A DNA stretch of 64,000 nt, taken from NCBI GenBank assembly GCA_033961575.1, contig CM066736.1, forward strand, positions 79,632,852 through 79,696,851, given 5' to 3'. Positions within the stretch are counted from its first letter, which is position 1, and each line of letters begins with the position of its first letter. Below the pieces are notes generated by a model. It was not told the DNA's origin, ran no database searches, and saw nothing but the letters and a program-made list of their open reading frames with translations. Below, piece by piece: positions 11,460-22,587 of this stretch. This stretch comes from Aselliscus stoliczkanus (lineage: Eukaryota; Chordata; Mammalia; Chiroptera; Hipposideridae). A program made the translations under genes and the position numbers.

Positions 11460-12100
11460 TTGTCAGAACTCAGTCTACAACTGAGGTGTCCAGGCCCAGT
11501 GGTAACAAGGCAAAGATTTCCAGCCCAGTGTTATAGATATCACATCACCATCTCTAAGAGTAGGATAATGGAAACATTGGCGATTTGGGTTAGTCCAAAG
11601 TTCACAGTCCTAAGTCACTTCCTGGCTAGGCTGAGCTTGGGGAAGTAAACATTTAGAAGCCCCAGTTTGTCAGTACTAATTAGGCCTATAAATGATATTT
11701 CAAACAGTAGTTGCAAGAATTTAGTGAGAAAACAAATATAAAAGGGGCTTACCAAGTGATGTCTCTATGAAAGAGACTATGGAGTCCAAAGGGACCTTTA
11801 AAAAATGGCATCCTCTTCACACATGGGGGTGTTTATTATTACAGAGTCACTAGCCCTGGGGGAACCAGACCCTTGACAGTAAAAGATACATCAGTTTTCC
11901 CCTGGCTCCTTTGCATCAGATTGGGTTGGAATTTCAGCCTATGTGCAAAGCAGCCAACTCTTTTGGTCAAAGAATAGGTAAGGAATGCTGTTCTGTGAAA
12001 GTGTAGTGGGTTTTTTTCTGCCTTGGTCAAAGGAGTTAGAAAGAGAGACTTGAAGATGTTTCTTCAGTTCCTACTATGTGCAAGACATGGGTGAGAAGAA
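11460..12100. other. unassigned non-coding stretch
   Basis: No repeat or exon recognised. The minus frame at 11839-12030 has no supporting context. Confidence 0.4.
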
Positions 12101-12104
12101 TATG

Positions 12105-12300
12105 ATGCAGCGGTTATGAGCATAGACACTGGTACCAAGTTGCCTGGGCTCCACCTTTTACTATGAGGTCTGTAGGGATGTCGGTTTCCCCATCATAAAC
12201 TTGGGGTTATAATAATATTGTTCTGAGGGTTAAAGGAGGTAATGTTTGCAGAGTGCTTACAGTAAGTGCTTACAGTAAGTGCTATGATAATTCATTTTGA
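12105..12300 (+). repeat. MIR relic with internal 13-bp tandem duplication
   Basis: It runs from 'gcagcggttatgagcataga' through 'tcggtttccccatcataaac' to the 3' part. Near its end 'gcttacagtaagt' is present twice in tandem (12256-12281), probably slippage. Confidence 0.75.
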
Positions 12301-12454
12301 TTGTGTTTAGTATTTATTTCATGTATGTAGGTCTTCTTTTCCCCCCCACTGGATTATAAATCCCTATAGAGTAAATGAATCTTGAAAAGGGAAGGGGAAA
12401 TTCACATTTCCCCTTGTGTTAGTAAGTGTCCCTGTACCTACTTTGTGTTAGATT

Positions 12455-12610
12455 CTGTTTTATATGCTTTACACACATTTAATTCTTACCTTTTAAGATA
12501 GATGTTATTATCTTTTTATAGTCAAAGGTGCTAAAGTTCAGAGAGTACCATATTAGAGACAGAATTCAAATCTGGTCTGATGGCAAACTCCATACTCATA
12601 TACCTTAATA
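12455..12610 (-). repeat. MIR relic
   Basis: Reverse MIR order: 'tatgctttacacacatttaa', 'gatgttattatct', 'agttcagagag', and 'cagaattcaaatctggtctg'. Confidence 0.7.
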
Positions 12611-13469
12611 GTTATGAGGATATGCAGGGGAGAATCCAATGCTTATTGCATGATCCCATTCTGCTACTACTATTTCTTATCAGTCATCCTAAAGTGTTAC
12701 TGTGTGTTTCTGAAATAATATGAGGACATATAGTCAATACTGTGCCTATGGATCATAGGTACAGAAGCATTCATCCTACTTTCCCAAAGTAAATACAAAT
12801 TTGTATCAGAGAAAAATAAAACAATAATTAACAATTATATTCCTGGGGGGAGAGGGTGTAAAGGAATGGAAGAGATGAAAAGCAGGGAAAAGAGGAAGGG
12901 AAGGGAAGATATTTTGCTGACTAGTGAATGCTATAAATTTAGTTTACAAGACTGATGAACACAAACATACAGGAAGCAGCCTAAGAAACATAGAATTAGC
13001 TTCTGCCTGGAGGAAAGAAAAGGCCAGCAGACAAATATGTCACAGGCCACCAGGAAGCACCCAGGTGTACAGACTCAGGTGCACCCCCAGGACAGATGAG
13101 TTTCAAACCATGTATGAATAAAATAAGGAGTGAGTGAGGGGAAGACTGGGACCCAGTGTCATTGCTTCTGACTTTCAGGTAAAGCTGACAAAGCAGTGGC
13201 TTTTGGAATGGATTTTTGAAAAATGCTGTCCAGAATACTTGAGAAAGATTGTTCCGTAAGACAAGAAGTATAATGAGAAGGATAGAACAGATGTGGAATA
13301 AGCAGGAGAAAAAGAAAGGGGGAAAGAGAAAATAGAGTCAATAGAGAAGAATATTCAAGGCACAGATTTCAAAAAAAATCACACCATCAGTCAGGTATCT
13401 TAATTTAGCACCTACTATATGCAGAACACTGAAACTATATGCTGAGACTACAACAAAATAATAATAAAT

Positions 13470-13625
13470 ACTACCATTTTGTTGGGTGTTTACAAAGTGT
13501 CAGGTACTATGGTAACAGGTTACATACTTTTTTTCTGTTTTAATCTTAACAACAGCTAACAGAGGTGAGGATTCTAGGCTTCAAAGTTTAATCACAGCTA
13601 ATTAGTGGCAATCAGGGATTCCTAA
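13470..13625 (-). repeat. MIR relic beside the L1 insertion
   Basis: Reverse MIR blocks ('tttacaaagtgtcaggtact', 'cacagctaattagtggcaat') end shortly before the left target duplication of the L1. Confidence 0.65.
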
Positions 13626-14494
13626 ACTGGGTCAATCTAAATTAAGATAATGTACTTTCCATCTATGGGATACAGCAAAAGCAGTCATAAGAGGAATACT
13701 CATAGCAATACAGGCCTACCTCAAGAAACAAACAAAAATATCAGATAAACAATCTAATTTTACACTTAAATGAACTAGAAAGAGAACAACAAACAAAGCC
13801 CAAGGTGAGTAGATGGAAGGATATAATAAAAATCAGAGTGGAAATAAACAAAATGAGTCTAAAAAAACAATACAGAACATCAATGAAACCAAGAGCTGAT
13901 TTTTTGAAAAGATAAACAAAATTGATAAACCTTTAACCTGACTCACAAAGAAAAAAGAGAGAGGACCCAAGTAATAAAATCAGAAATGAAAGAGGAGAAG
14001 TGACAACTGACACCACAGAAATAAAAAGAATTATAAGAAAATACTATGAACAATTATATGCCAACAAATTCAGCCATCTGGGAGAAATGGATAAATTCCT
14101 AGAAACATATAATCATACAATCTCCCAAGACTGAATCCACAAGAAACAGAAAATCCAAACAGACCAATTACCAGTAATGAAATCAAATCAATAATCAAAA
14201 AACTTCCCACAAACAAAAGTCCTGGACAAGATGGCTTCATAGATAAATTTTACCAAATATTCAAAGAAGAATTAACTCCTATTCCTCTCAAGGTATTCCA
14301 AAAAATTCAAGAGGATGGAAAGCACTCAACCTCATTTTATGAGGTCACCTGGTTCCAAAGCCAGACAAAGACATTACAAAAAAAAAAAGAGAGAGAGAAA
14401 ATTATAGGCCGATATAACTGATAAACATAGATGCAAAAGTCCTCAACAAAATATTAGCAAACCAAATTCAACAATGCATTAAAAAGATCATACA

Positions 14495-14634
14495 GGGCCG
14501 GCCGAGTGGCTCAGTTGGTTAAAAGCTCGCTCAAGAGTGCGAGCTGAGCTCTGAGCAACAGCGGTTTGATGCCAGCCTGAGCTGAGTTGCCATTGAGCTG
14601 CCAACAGGTGGCAGGATGGCTCAACTAAAAAAAA
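14495..14634 (+). mobile_element. Rhin-type SINE, short form B, inside L1
   Basis: Head GGGCCGGCCGAGTGGCTCAG; ends 'ggcaggatggctcaact' plus A tail. A perfect 14-bp duplication of L1 sequence (aaaaagatcataca) at 14481-14494 and 14635-14648 shows that it landed in ORF2. Confidence 0.97.
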
Positions 14635-16460
14635 AAAAAGATCATACATCATGATCAAAAGGGATTTATTTCTGGGGTGCCAGTTTGGTTCAATATCCAT
14701 AAGTCAATTAATGTGATACATCACATAAACAAAATGAAGAATAAAAACCATATGATCACATCAATAGGTGCAGAAAAAACATTTGACAAAATCCAGCATT
14801 CATTTATGATCAAAACTCTTAGCAAAATGGGAATAGAGGGAACATACCACAACATCATACAGGTCATATATGACAAACCTACAGTTAACATCATAGTCAA
14901 TGGTGAAAAGCTAACAGTGTTTTCCTTAAGATAAAGAAGAAGACAAGGATGTCCACTTTCACCTTTTTTATTCAACATAGTATTGGAAGTCCTAGTCACA
15001 GCAATCAGACAAGAAAAAGAAATAAAAAGCATCCAAATTGGAAAGGAAGAAGTAAAGCTGTCATTATTTGCAGATGACATGATACTATATAGAGAGAACC
15101 CCAAAGATTCCACCAAAAAACCATTAGAACTGATAAAGGAATTTAGTATAGTAGCAGGGTACAAAATTAATATTCATAAATTGGTTGCATTTTTATTCAC
15201 CAATAACAGACTATCAGAAAGAGAAATTAAGAAAATAAAGCCATTTACAGTTGCATCAAAAAAAAACTTTAAATAAAATACCTAAGAAGAAATTTAACCA
15301 AGGAAGTAAAAGACCTGTACTCAGAAAATTATGACACTGAAGAAAGAAATTGAAGAAGATACAAATAAATGGAAGCATATACCATGCTCATGGATAGAAA
15401 GAATTAACATCATGAAAATGTCCATACTACTCAAAGCAATCTATAGATTCAATGCAACCCCCATCAAAATACCAATAGCATTTTTCACAGAAATAGAACA
15501 AATAATCCTAAAATTTATATGGAACCATAAAGGACTCCAAATAGTCACAGCTGGAGTTGGAGGTATCACAATTCTTGATATCAATCTGTATTACAAGGCT
15601 ACAGTAATCAAAACGGCATGGTACTGGCCTAGAAACAGATACATAGATCAATGGAACTGAATAGAGAGCCCAGGAATAAACCCACGCCTTTATGGTCAAT
15701 TAATCTATAACAAATGAGGCAAGAATATATAATGGGGTAAAGACAGTCTAATCAATAAATGGTGTTGGGAAAACTGGGCAGATACATGCAAAAAAAAATT
15801 TAAACCAGACCATCTTCTCATATACAAGAATAAACTCAAAATGGATTAAAGACTTCAATGTAAGACCCCAAACCATAAAGCTCCTAGAAGAAAACATAGG
15901 CAGTAAACCCTCTTATGTTATTCATAGTAATATTTTTTTCTGATATGTCACATCAGGCATGGGAAACAAAAGGAAAAAATAAACAAATTGGACTACATGA
16001 AACTAAAAAGTTTTTGCACAGCAAAGGAAACCATCAATAAAATGGAAAGGCAATCTACTGAATGGGAGAAGATATTTGCCAATGATACACCCAATAACGG
16101 GTTAATATTAAATAAAATTTATAAAGAATTCACATAACTTAACATCAAAAAAACTAACAATTCAATTCAAAAATGGACAGAGGACCTGAATAAACATTTC
16201 TCCACAGAGGATGTACAGATGGCCAATAGACATAAGAAAAGATACTCATTGTTATTAATAATCCAAGAACTGCAAATTAAAACCACAATGAGATATCATC
16301 TCACACCTGTCAGAATGACTATCATCAATAAATAGCAACAAGTGTTGGTGAGGATGCTGAGAAAAGGGAACCCCTGTGCATTGTTGGTGGGATTGCAAAC
16401 TGGTGCAGCCGCTTTGGAAAATGGTCTGGAGGTTCTTCAAAAAATTAAGAATAAAACTAT

Positions 16461-16916
16461 CTGGCCGGTTGAGTGGTATATTGGTTAAGAGTTGGCTTGG
16501 GATGCCAACTCTGAGCAGCAGACCCCCAGTTTGGATCCCACATGAGGGCCAGCGCCCTCCACAGCTAAGACGGTGAACAACAGTTCAAGCTGGAGCTGGG
16601 CTACCTTGAGTCAGCGGAGATGGTGTAGACTGCAGCCCGTGCTGCAGTGGGCTGCTGTGAGCTACTGTGAGTGGCTAGCAGCCAGCGTGAGCAGCCGACA
16701 GCCGGTGTGAGCTGCAGTGAGTGGCGATCCAATGGCTGGCTAGCAACTGCCTCATGAAGAGCGCAATGATCCTAATACCAACATGGGCCAGTGAAGCAGC
16801 ATCCTCTACAACTAGACTGAAGAAAAAAAGGACAGCAACTTTCCTGTTCCCCTTCCCAATTCCCCAATGCTGTTCATCTCCCCCAATTCTCCAATAAAAT
16901 CCTAAAAAAAGAAAAA
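16461..16916 (+). mobile_element. Rhin-type SINE, long form A, inside L1
   Basis: A long copy with a diverged head (ctggccggttgagtggtata) and a short insertion before the B box. It ends 'ttctccaataaaatcc' plus A tail. Flanks aagaataaaactat (16447-16460) and aagaatagaactac (16917-16930) are the L1 target duplication with two mismatches, suggesting an older copy. Confidence 0.93.
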
Positions 16917-17173
16917 AAGAATAGAACTACTTTATGACCCAGCAATTCCACTTTTCAGTATTTATCCAAAGAAATTCAAATCACTAATCTGAAAAGATAT
17001 ATGCACCCCTATGTTTACTGCAGCACTATTGACAATAGCCAAGATATGGAAGCAACCTAAGTAGCCATCAATAGTTGAATCATATAAAGAAGAGGTGGTA
17101 TACACAGAGGATGCCAAAAAAATGTATACACATTTTAAGAAGGGAAAAAACTGTATTAAAATTGTAATACTCA

Positions 17174-17269
17174 GGGCCGGCCGAGTGGCGCGTTGGTTGG
17201 GCGCTGGTTTGGGGGGCAGGCGGCCCCAGTTTGGGTCCCACATGTGAGGGCCAGTGACACTGCCCTCAA

Positions 17270-17308
<39 letters not shown>

Positions 17309-17309
17309 A
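17174..17309 (+). mobile_element. Rhin-type SINE, short form A, with (AAAT)n tail
   Basis: Head GGGCCGGCCGAGTGGCGCGT; the body ends CACTGCCCTC and the tail has become about ten AAAT/TAAA units. It lies in the MITE. Clear flanking duplicates are not visible, probably because a second SINE followed close by. Confidence 0.9.
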
Positions 17310-17349
17310 GCAAGCAACAAGAATTCTTTACTTTAAAAAAAAAAATGTG

Positions 17350-17454
17350 GGGCCGGCCTAGTGGCGCGGTGGTTAAGCGCTGGCTTGGGAAGCCAGCGGC
17401 CCCGGTTTGGTCCCACATATGAGAGCCAGTGACACTGCCCTCAAAAAAAAAAAA
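17350..17454 (+). mobile_element. Rhin-type SINE, short form A
   Basis: Head GGGGCCGGCCTAGTGGCGCG, end at CACTGCCCTC plus A tail. About 40 bp of sequence of unknown origin (17310-17349) separates it from the previous SINE; the MITE resumes directly after it (gtaataatatatac). Confidence 0.93.
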
Positions 17455-17799
17455 AAGTAATAATATATACCGATAACAAAAGATGAATACAAGTCATGTA
17501 TATACCTTTTGTTGGCACCCCCCGTATTTACAATGAAATATTACTTGGCTGTAAAAAAGAGTGAAATCTTACCATTTGCAACAACATGGATGGACCTAGA
17601 GGTATGACAGTAAGTGAAATAAGTCAGACAGAGAAAGACAAATACCACATGATCTCACTTACATATAGAATCTAAAGAACAAAATAAATGAACAAACAAA
17701 ACAGAAACAGACTCATAGATGCAGGAATAAACTGATGGCTGCCAGATAGCAAGGTGGGGTGAAGTGAAAGAGGCAAAGGGATTAAGAAGTACAAATTGG

Positions 17800-17999
17800 G
17801 GCCGACCGAGTGGCGCGGTGGTTGGGGGCTGACTTGGGATGCCAGCAGCCCGGGTTCGGATCCCGTATGTGAGGGCCAGTGACACTGCTCTCTTAAAAAA
17901 ATAAAAATTAATCAGCCTGCTCGATGCAGAGCAAAAAATAAAAAATAAAAAAAATAAATAAATAAAAAATAAAAATTAAAAAAAAATAAAAAATAAAAA
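17800..17999 (+). mobile_element. Rhin-type SINE, short form A, long A/T tail
   Basis: Head GGGCCGACCGAGTGGCGCGG. After CACTGCTCTCTT the tail is about 110 bp of A-rich sequence interrupted by 'ttaatcagcctgctcgatgc', which is not part of other copies. A perfect 16-bp duplication (aagaagtacaaattgg) lies at 17784-17799 and 18000-18015, inside L1. Confidence 0.95.
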
Positions 18000-18015
18000 A
18001 AGAAGTACAAATTGG

Positions 18016-18470
18016 TAGTTATAAAATAGCCATGGGCATGTAAAGTACAGCATAGAGGATATAGTCAATAATGTGGTCATAATTATGTATAGTGCCAGGT
18101 GGGATCTATACTAGTCAGGGGGATCACTTCTTAAATTATAGAAACGTCTAACTACTATGCTGTACACCTGAAACTAATATAAAACAATATTGAATGTCAA
18201 CTGTAACTGACAAATTTATAAAAGGGAGGGGGAACAGTAAAGGGGAATAAGAGGTTCAAAACTCCAGGTATAAAACAAATAAGTCATGGGGATGTAATGT
18301 ACAGCTTAGGGAATATGGTTAATCATATTGTGATAGCATGGTACAGTGTCAGATGGTTGCTGGACTTCTCATGATGATCACTTCTTTAGGTATCTAAATA
18401 ACTATGGTGTATACTTGAAACTAATATAGTATTGTATGTTAGCTATATACTAATAAAAATCTTTCTAAAA
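18016..18470 (+). repeat. diverged tandem duplication in the L1 3' untranslated region
   Basis: Two blocks of about 180-210 bp share the same order: a 'catggg.atgtaa.gtacagc' start, a 'gatcacttctt' middle and an 'acctgaaactaatat' / 'acttgaaactaatat' end (about 18016-18200 and 18280-18470). The two units are strongly diverged. Confidence 0.75.
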
Positions 18471-18719
18471 ATAATGTATTTTCCTTCTCTTCCCTCATCT
18501 TCCTTTTAATTTTAAAGGATTTCAAACAATATATTTATGCCTGTTGTTAGTTATAAAGAGATACCTATTTATTGTAGGCAAGCCCTGTTAGATTGTAGGA
18601 AATTTTTCAGGAAAATTTGTAAGAAATATTGTAGGAAAACCTAGTTAAGGGAAAAAATCTATACTATTTTAAAGTACAAGAAAGAACATCCTGAAATTGA
18701 TATTAAACATGTTTGAATG

Positions 18720-19130
18720 ATCTTATTCTTACTCTCAACATTTTTGTCTTTTTTAAAATGGCAATTTGATAAAAGGAAAGGGAAGCTCATTTTTATCAAT
18801 ATTTTAATTTTCATTTCTTCAATACTACTGAGGCTTCATGGTTTTTCATGTTTTTGGCCTCTTCTACTTTGTGTGTGTATCACACACTAATATCTTTTCT
18901 TCATTTTCTTTGGAATGTTTGCTTCTTACTGATTTGTCAAATTTTATTAAGAATATTAACTTTGTCTATTATACACAGCAGAAATTTTTCCTATTTCCTC
19001 TTGTTTTGCTTATGGTAGGAAATACAGAAGCTTTTTGTTCTTATGCAACCAAATCTATTGAAGAATTCTTTTATGTTTTTCTTTTTTGCTTTCTTCCCTT
19101 TGGAAAGACCTTCTCCACCCCAAGACTGGC
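18720..19130 (-). repeat. old L1 fragment (antisense)
   Basis: T-rich blocks ending in 'ggaaagaccttctccacccc' resemble the reverse of an old L1M 3' part. The plus open frame at 18838-19293 mostly crosses this repeat and has no domain. Confidence 0.5.
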
Positions 19131-19644
19131 TTTATCTTCCAATGGGCTGGGTTTTGAAGGAGGCAAGGGATGTGGATTGACTCAGAGGAGGAGAAAGGAT
19201 TTAGGGACTCAAGGTGAATGCAGTGATGGGACTGATGCAGCCAGAAGTAGGGGTGAGGCCCAGGGATTTGCAAATAGAAACAGGATTGCATGAGTCCCTG
19301 AAAGGCAGACACAGACAGGACACTATATAGGCCTGAGGCCCTGAAGGCTGGGCTGCAGAGTCTGGTATTTGATTTGTTAAATAGGAAATGGAGACTCATG
19401 CCAACTTTTTCCAAAGGGGAATTCCAGGTGAGAAAAAGACACTATATAAGGATACTGGGATACTATTGCTGCAATTCACGCCCTAGAGAACAACATACTA
19501 AATTGGCAGGGCTGGCTGCTGAAGTAGAATGGAAGAAGCAGTTCCAAGAAATGTTTTTTTTTGACTTGGCACACTAGGAAACATACAGAAGATAGAGGTT
19601 AAAACATCTCTGGTGTTTGAAGAAGGAGGTGAAGTTTCTGTTTC
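19131..19644. other. unassigned non-coding stretch
   Basis: GC content is closer to 48%; no gene or repeat recognised. The open frames on both strands at 19055-19577 are short and unsupported. Confidence 0.4.
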
Positions 19645-19660
19645 AAAAACAGCAGCAGTA

Positions 19661-19779
19661 GGGCCGGCCGAGTGGCGCGGTGGTTAAGCGCTGGCCTGGG
19701 AAGCCAGCGGCCCCGGTTCAGTCCCACATATGAGTGCCAGTGACACTGCCCTCAAAAAAAAAAAAAACAAAAAACAAAA
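19661..19779 (+). mobile_element. Rhin-type SINE, short form A
   Basis: Head GGGCCGGCCGAGTGGCGCGG, nearly consensus; the A tail contains C interruptions. A perfect 14-bp duplication (aaaaacagcagcag, first base in the tail on the right) at 19645-19658 and 19780-19793. Little divergence suggests a young copy. Confidence 0.95.
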
Positions 19780-20164
19780 AAAAACAGCAGCAGGGAGATT
19801 TGTATGGACAAGCCAATTTCAGGTACAATGCAGGTGAAACCTAATCATAGTGTTGGGATGTTCTAATTTCCGGGCCCTGATGGAATATCCACAATCACTT
19901 ATTCCATGGCAAAGACGAGCGAGAATAGATCACTGGTGGAATGAAGAAAGCTTAAGATCAGGCAGGAAACTGGGGGGCTTCCTTCTGTTCCCCAACACAT
20001 GACTCTGAGCAAGGCCTGTGCTTGAAGGAAGATAAAGCAGCTTGCTGTCTCCTTAGGGATGTTTGGAAACTAACTAATTAATGGGCTAGAGCCTAAAGGG
20101 TGTATTTTGAGAAATGATCATTTCCATGTTGGTGTTAGTGCTTGGGGTGAGATCCTCTAAGCAG

Positions 20165-20350
20165 GGTTGCCAGATAAAAGATAGATCTCAGATACATTGG
20201 ATTTCAGATAAACAATGAAAAAAATTTTAGTATACGTATGACCCAAATGTTGTATGGGAGACATTTATAGTAAAATATCATTCATTGTTTATATCTGAAA
20301 TTCAAATTGGACTTGGTGTCCTGTGTTTTTACTTGCTAGATCCAGAAACC
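20165..20350. mobile_element. palindromic MITE-like element
   Basis: The left arm (gttgccagataaaagata ... 'ggatttcagataaacaatga') and the right arm ('tcattgtttatatctgaaat' ... 'cttgctagatccagaaaccc') are imperfect reverse complements of about 85 bp around a short centre near 20250. This matches a known class of palindromic old mammalian DNA transposon relic whose name I cannot confirm. The frame 20285-20500 starts within it and is not a gene. Confidence 0.75.
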
Positions 20351-20599
20351 CTGCCAATAAGGGGAGATACAAGAAGTCTCCAAGAATATGGCAGTTTGAA
20401 CCAGCAGTTCATGACCATTGGAAAATGGAAAACATGGCAAGAAATTGCAACTTCCCAAAGAAGAGAAGATGTAAATCAAGCAGCTGGAAGAGATGACTGA
20501 TGCAGAATAGATGAATTAATCAATATGTGTTTCTTGAGCACCTGCTTTGAACTTTACTGGGTATTTTGGGGGCTTCATCAGGAGTTTTCCGTATCTGCC

Positions 20600-20712
20600 T
20601 TTTTTTATTTTTATTTTTTGAGGGCAGTGTTACTGGCCCTCATATGTGGGACCGAACCGGGGCCCCTGGCTTCCTAAGCCAGCGCTTAACCACCGCGCCA
20701 CTCAGCCGGCCC
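20600..20712 (-). mobile_element. Rhin-type SINE, short form A
   Basis: Minus copy (GGGCCGGCTGAGTGGCGCGG) with T-rich end. The candidate duplication aggagtttt lies at 20581-20589 and 20714-20722, but 10 extra bases lie between the left copy and the tail. Confidence 0.93.
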
Positions 20713-20829
20713 TAGGAGTTTTCAATTAATTCCTATAGTCATTTATTTAACAAGTATGTATTGAGAATCTACTATGTGCTCATTTAAGCCTTGACACTAA
20801 ATTCTCAAATGAAGAAGATAATGTTGGAG

Positions 20830-21540
20830 CTCGAAACAGTAGGGGAGACTAGAAGTAACTCAGAAAAAAACATTTAGAGACCAAGATGGCCTCGAACTGG
20901 GAATTAAAACTGTGGCTTGTAAAAGCAACAGGGTGAGCTATCTTTATAGTTTTCTCAGTTAGCTTCAAGAAGCAGCCATAGTGCAAAGGAAGTAGTGATC
21001 AGCTGAAGGCCACACATTAATTAAAGGATAGGTGCTTTGAGCCAAGCCTTGAGTCACTCTAGAGCTCTTTGCATAACACACTGCTGCTATAAGGAAGAGC
21101 TCATAAAATATGCCAATTGTTTTCATTGATATGAAGATGAAAAAGTTTGTACTCATTAAAGGAATATTTTCTGACAGGAAAGCATTGAGCAAGAGCTTGC
21201 CTCCTCCAGCCTTCCCCTTTCCTCCAAGTTCCTGGACCCTTTTTAAGAGGGATCTCTTCTGTGAGAATGTTGAAAGTGCAGGTGAATTTTCCTTATGAGG
21301 ATAAAAAATGGTGAAGTGTTTCTTGCTTGATGGATATGGGAAAGCTGGCCTAGAACCTCCATTGTCAGGGCTCTCCTTTAGGTTTCCTTCTATCCTGCCA
21401 TGTTGATGACTCAGCATCTGACACAAGGTTGGCGGTGAGGCCGTAAGACCTCTGCAGCCCCACTGATGGGAAACCTAGCACCCCAGTAACAGCATTGAAT
21501 CTGTTTTCTTAGAGCACAGCTGGTACAAGGCCAGAGACAA
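20830..21540. other. unassigned non-coding stretch
   Basis: No recognised repeat. The minus frame of 153 codons at 20965-21426 has no recognisable domain, good start context or neighbouring exons. Confidence 0.4.
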
Positions 21541-21559
21541 AGGGACTCACTCATATTTT

Positions 21560-21760
21560 TAAGAGTACTTCACGATTTATAAAGAGCTATAATCCACATA
21601 ATTCTCTTGTTGTTCAGAAAAATCCTGGGAATTATTTTCAGATGGAGAACCCAAATCTCAGAGATGATAGATGATGAGTCCAAGTTCACATTGCCTAAAC
21701 CTGTTAGGGTCAGGAACTGAGGCCCAGGTTCTTCTCGTCCCATATCTCACACTCTATTCA
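21560..21760 (-). repeat. MIR relic
   Basis: Reverse MIR blocks: 'cacgatttataaagagct', 'ttttcagatggagaa', 'ctgaggcccaggttcttc'. Confidence 0.6.
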
Positions 21761-21914
21761 TATCGTTCATAGTCGTTGTCTTCTAGGCAATTCCTTGGAA
21801 ATATACCAATAAAACTCTGCTTCTAGGGACCATCTTCCAAGGACTTGAGAACTTAGATAAGAGGACTTAATTATAAAGTGATTTGGCCTCTAACTCTAGC
21901 CCTTCTTGTTCTCG

Positions 21915-22026
21915 TAATAAAAACCACCATTTACTGAGCACATCCTGTGTACCATGCATCATTGTCCTAAACAGTTTAGTCACCATCTACTTAATCTTCT
22001 CTACAGTCATATGTATGTTTGTGTGA

Positions 22027-22071
<45 letters not shown>

Positions 22072-22230
22072 ATACATATATATATATATGACTTGTTCAA
22101 CCTCATGTACTAGTAATTTATTGTACTAGTAATAACTCTAGCAGTCTAGCCTAGTAGATAAGCTGCTATTATCTACTTTAATATTCCCCTTTCTAGGCTG
22201 TTGTTCCTATTTTAGAAATGCACAAAGAGA
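21915..22230 (-). repeat. MIR-like relic broken by a (GT)n(AT)n microsatellite
   Basis: The start 'ccatttactgagcacatcct' and the end 'cctattttagaaatgcac' match a reverse MIR. Between them lies (GT)n from about 22019 and (AT)n to about 22090. Confidence 0.6.
22019..22090 (+). repeat. compound (GT)n(AT)n microsatellite
   Basis: About 28 bp of GT units pass directly into about 26 bp of AT units, then a second short (AT)n block. Confidence 0.95.
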
Positions 22231-22587
22231 CATGCTTTCATTCTTAAAATTTCAAAGCTCTTTCCTATGTGTTTGTTCTGTCATAGACATAAGAAGAAGA
22301 AAACAAACTATGATCCCCAAAAGGACTCTCAATTTGGAATTAATGTTATTAGTTGACCAAGAACAATCATTTGTGGCTGCATCTTTTTGGGGTCATATTT
22401 CTGTTTCTGTTGTAAGTTAAACTAAGGTCTCTAAAGCTTTCATTATTGATTTATTCAGGCTTTCAACATATTCCTTTCCAAAACAACATGAGGCTTGTTC
22501 ATCCCCAACAATGGTACAGTCTTTTTACTGCCTACCTTTAATAAAGACTCTATCACACTTCAATTAGATGTGAATAGCCCTGTTTTT

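Larger units (their letters stand above)
17103..17524 (+). mobile_element. mariner/Tc1-type MITE carrying two SINEs
   Basis: The left end (CAGAGGATGCCAAAAAAATG, then 'tatacacattttaagaa') and the right end ('gttggcaccccccg') form terminal inverted repeats. TA lies on both sides (17101-17102, 17525-17526) inside the 3' part of L1. The middle matches the MITE at 45388-45595, but the inner part of the right repeat is deleted. Two short Rhin SINEs (17174, 17350) sit in it. No transposase is encoded. Confidence 0.82.
13661..17676 (+). pseudogene. L1 ORF2 remnant (reverse transcriptase part)
   Basis: L1 ORF2 encodes an endonuclease and reverse transcriptase that copies L1 RNA at the target site. 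Here the endonuclease part is missing. Open pieces at 14677-14934, 14983-15276 and 15331-15660 carry reverse transcriptase blocks ('[11 protein letters not shown]', '[12 protein letters not shown]'); the catalytic box reads FADD instead of the usual YADD. The C-terminal cysteine region near 16320-16440 is still recognisable. Frameshifts, stops and two SINEs separate the pieces. It ends near 17676 in 'cttacatatagaatctaa', where intact L1s end ORF2. Confidence 0.88.
13661..18470 (+). mobile_element. 5'-truncated L1 LINE with nested insertions
   Basis: The element starts inside ORF2 ('atacagcaaaagcagtcata') and runs to a 3' untranslated region that ends in 'aataaaaatctttctaaaa'. A 14-bp duplication with one mismatch (ataatgtactttcc 13647-13660; ataatgtattttcc 18471-18484) brackets it, so it is one insertion. 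It was later entered by SINEs at 14495, 16461 and 17800 and by a mariner MITE at 17103, which itself carries two SINEs. Without these, about 3.4-3.5 kb of L1 remains. ORF2 is broken by stops and frameshifts and cannot act. Confidence 0.92.

Noticed and set aside
18838..19293. Protein of 151 residues
   Set aside because: Its first part reads backwards through an old L1 fragment and the rest has no recognisable domain.
20965..21426. Protein of 153 residues on minus
   Set aside because: Single isolated frame with no motif, promoter or splice context; frames of this length are expected by chance in 64 kb.
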